A stretch of DNA of 54,880 nucleotides from Pantoea sp. 1.19 (GTDB lineage Bacteria; Pseudomonadota; Gammaproteobacteria; Enterobacterales; Enterobacteriaceae): assembly GCF_001922585.1 (NCBI RefSeq), contig NZ_MRBS01000011.1:1-54880 (forward strand), given 5' to 3'. Of this stretch, positions 53,590 to 54,880 are shown in pieces. Position numbers and translations under genes: made by a program. Positions within the stretch are counted from its first letter, which is position 1. The number at the start of each line of letters is the position of its first letter. The notes below the pieces were generated by a model that saw only the letters and a list, made by a program, of their open reading frames with translations, did no database searches and was not told the origin of the DNA.

Positions 53590-54558
53590 ATGAAAGCCCA
53601 CTCTGACGAACTGCGCATTTTTGTCGCCGTGGTGGAAAGCGGCAGCTTTAGCCGCGCGGCACAGCGGCTGGATATGGCTAATTCCGCCGTCAGTCGGGCG
53701 GTCAAGAAACTGGAGGCCCGGCTGGGGGTGACGCTACTGGCCCGCACCACCCGCCAACTCAGCCTGACGCAGGAGGGAGAACACTATTTTCGTCGCGTTC
53801 AGCACCTGTTGCGGGAGCTGGCCGCCGCGGAGAACGATCTGATCGCCAGCCGACAATCGCCGTCAGGCGTGCTGCGCGTCGACGCCGCGACGCCGGTAAT
53901 CCTGCATCTGCTGATGCCAATGATTCATGGTTTTCGCTCGCGATACCCTCAGATCCAGCTGTCGCTCATCTCTTCAGAAAATTTGATTAACCTGATTGAG
54001 CGCAATGTGGATGTGGCCATTCGCGCCGGTAATCTGAACGATTCGACGCTGCGTGCCCGACCGCTGTTTACCAGTTACCGACGCATCGTTGCCTCCCCGG
54101 ACTATCTCACCCGGTGGGGAACACCGCAGGTGGCTGATGACCTGGCCACACATGCATGTATCGGTTTTGTTGATGCGCCCGGGCTGAATCGCTGGCCGCT
54201 GATGCGCTCGGGCGGGGAGCCGGTCACGATTACGCCCGCTTCCTCGTCAAATAGCGGAGAAACCGTTAAACAGCTCTGTTTAACCGGTAACGGCATTGCC
54301 TGCCTGTCGGATTACATGATTGATGCCGAGATCGCAGACGGAAGCCTGGTCGCGCTGTTTAGCGAGCAGATCCTGCCGGTGAAGATGCCTTTTAACGCGG
54401 TGTATTACAGCGATCGATCAGTAAGCAGCCGCATCCGGGTGTTTATCGATTGCCTGATTGAATATGTGCGTACGCAGCCTTTTTACTGTCAGGAAGCGAG
54501 CGGGATCGGGATACCGGGAGATAAACAGAAAAACACGGGACAAAAAAAAAGACCCTGA
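53590..54558 (+). CDS. yafC: LysR-family regulator YafC
   Basis: 322 residues (E. coli YafC about 304). Winged HTH residues 1-60 ([38 protein letters not shown]) and a substrate-binding domain ([58 protein letters not shown]). Regulon and ligand unknown. ATG 53590 follows CAGGAGCAATA. The C-terminus has about 20 additional polar residues ([13 protein letters not shown]) encoded inside the terminator of the facing rRNA/tRNA operon. Confidence 0.9.
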   Translation: MKAHSDELRIFVAVVESGSFSRAAQRLDMANSAVSRAVKKLEARLGVTLLARTTRQLSLTQEGEHYFRRVQHLLRELAAAENDLIASRQSPSGVLRVDAATPVILHLLMPMIHGFRSRYPQIQLSLISSENLINLIERNVDVAIRAGNLNDSTLRARPLFTSYRRIVASPDYLTRWGTPQVADDLATHACIGFVDAPGLNRWPLMRSGGEPVTITPASSSNSGETVKQLCLTGNGIACLSDYMIDAEIADGSLVALFSEQILPVKMPFNAVYYSDRSVSSRIRVFIDCLIEYVRTQPFYCQEASGIGIPGDKQKNTGQKKRP

Positions 54559-54575
54559 CGATGACGTCAGGGTCT
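54542..54575 (-). terminator. Terminator of the rRNA-tRNA operon
   Basis: On the minus strand AGACCCTGACG and CGTCAGGGTCT form an 11-bp stem around a 4-nt loop, followed by nine T residues. It lies eight bases beyond the tRNA-Asp end and overlaps the last codons of yafC. Confidence 0.92.
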
Positions 54576-54583
54576 GTATAAAG

Positions 54584-54660
54584 TGGCGGAACGGACGGGG
54601 CTCGAACCCGCGACCCCCTGCGTGACAGGCAGGTATTCTAACCAACTGAACTACCGCTCC
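54584..54660 (-). tRNA. aspU: tRNA-Asp (anticodon GUC), aspU-like
   Basis: Same 77-nt sequence as 47491-47567, with encoded CCA. It lies 100 bases downstream of the 5S rRNA gene on the same strand, as aspU does at the distal end of E. coli rrnH, and shares its transcript and terminator. Confidence 0.96.
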
Positions 54661-54760
54661 ACCGATTCTGTACTGATGCCCGCTATTGCGTGCGTGCTTC
54701 AGGTAACTCGCCCGATTCGCGTCACCGAAACGGTCATGACCAGCGTCTGGTCGTAATTTG

Positions 54761-54880
54761 ATGCCTGGCAGTTCCCTACTCTCGCATGGGGAGGCCCCAC
54801 ACTACCATCGGCGCTACGGCGTTTCACTTCTGAGTTCGGCATGGGGTCAGGTGGGACCACCGCGCTACAGCCGCCAGGCA
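54761..54880 (-). rRNA. rrf: 5S ribosomal RNA
   Basis: The reverse complement opens TGCCTGGCGGCTGTAGCGCG and closes GGGAACTGCCAGGCAT; 120 nt, nearly identical to enterobacterial 5S rRNA. Terminal helix TGCCTGGC/GCCAGGCA is complete, so the gene ends exactly at the window edge; the rest of the operon (23S, spacer tRNAs, 16S) must lie beyond. Confidence 0.97.

Overview
The window is a GC-rich chromosomal segment from a member of the Enterobacterales. The backbone keeps the Escherichia-type gene order, from thrW tRNA, proA, proB, phoE, crl, frsA, gpt, pepD, dinB, yafK, yafJ, gmhA and fadE to aspV tRNA, dnaQ, rnhA, yafS, gloB, mltD, yafD, yafC, aspU tRNA and the 5S end of an rrnH-like rRNA operon. 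The fine gene content (hpx and mtn clusters, diverged YafS and PhoE, an ISEhe3-like insertion sequence) suggests an Erwiniaceae-like genus such as Erwinia, Pantoea or Mixta. That placement is inference, not proof.

Layout. 1-1.2 kb: IS3-family debris in two opposed fragments and an AT-richer stretch beside tRNA-Thr (thrW), a typical island-insertion edge. 1.4-17.4 kb: core genes for proline synthesis, a phosphate-regulated porin behind a clear Pho box, sigma-S helper Crl, purine salvage (Gpt), dipeptidase, SOS polymerase IV behind a perfect LexA box, a peptidoglycan-lipoprotein amidase, heptose synthesis and acyl-CoA dehydrogenase. A roughly 0.5 kb non-coding stretch after phoE holds three 110-bp tandem repeats.

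17.4-46.9 kb is an accessory block lying between fadE and aspV. It starts with the methionine salvage (mtn) genes in two halves: mtnK/mtnA and mtnBCD/mtnE-mtnU. Each half has a divergent promoter region with MetJ boxes. An aminobenzoyl-glutamate (abg) cluster, in which abgB is wrecked by an in-frame internal deletion, and a secreted GDSL phospholipase gene separate the halves. From 30.5 to 46.9 kb runs an hpx-type purine catabolism cluster: a nine-gene minus-strand operon (ABC importer, hpxJ, hpxK, hpxQ, hpxT, hpxP), the regulator hpxU divergent from hpxWXYZ, and hpxSAB divergent from the permease hpxC. Together these would take 5-hydroxyisourate through allantoin, allantoate, ureidoglycine and oxalurate to oxamate and oxalate. 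Genes that make urate and oxidise it (hpxDE, hpxO) are not in the window, nor is hpxV.

47.4-54.9 kb returns to core genes. Two identical tRNA-Asp genes, aspV-like and aspU-like, lie as direct repeats about 7 kb apart, and the window ends exactly at the 5-prime end of a complete 5S rRNA gene on the minus strand.
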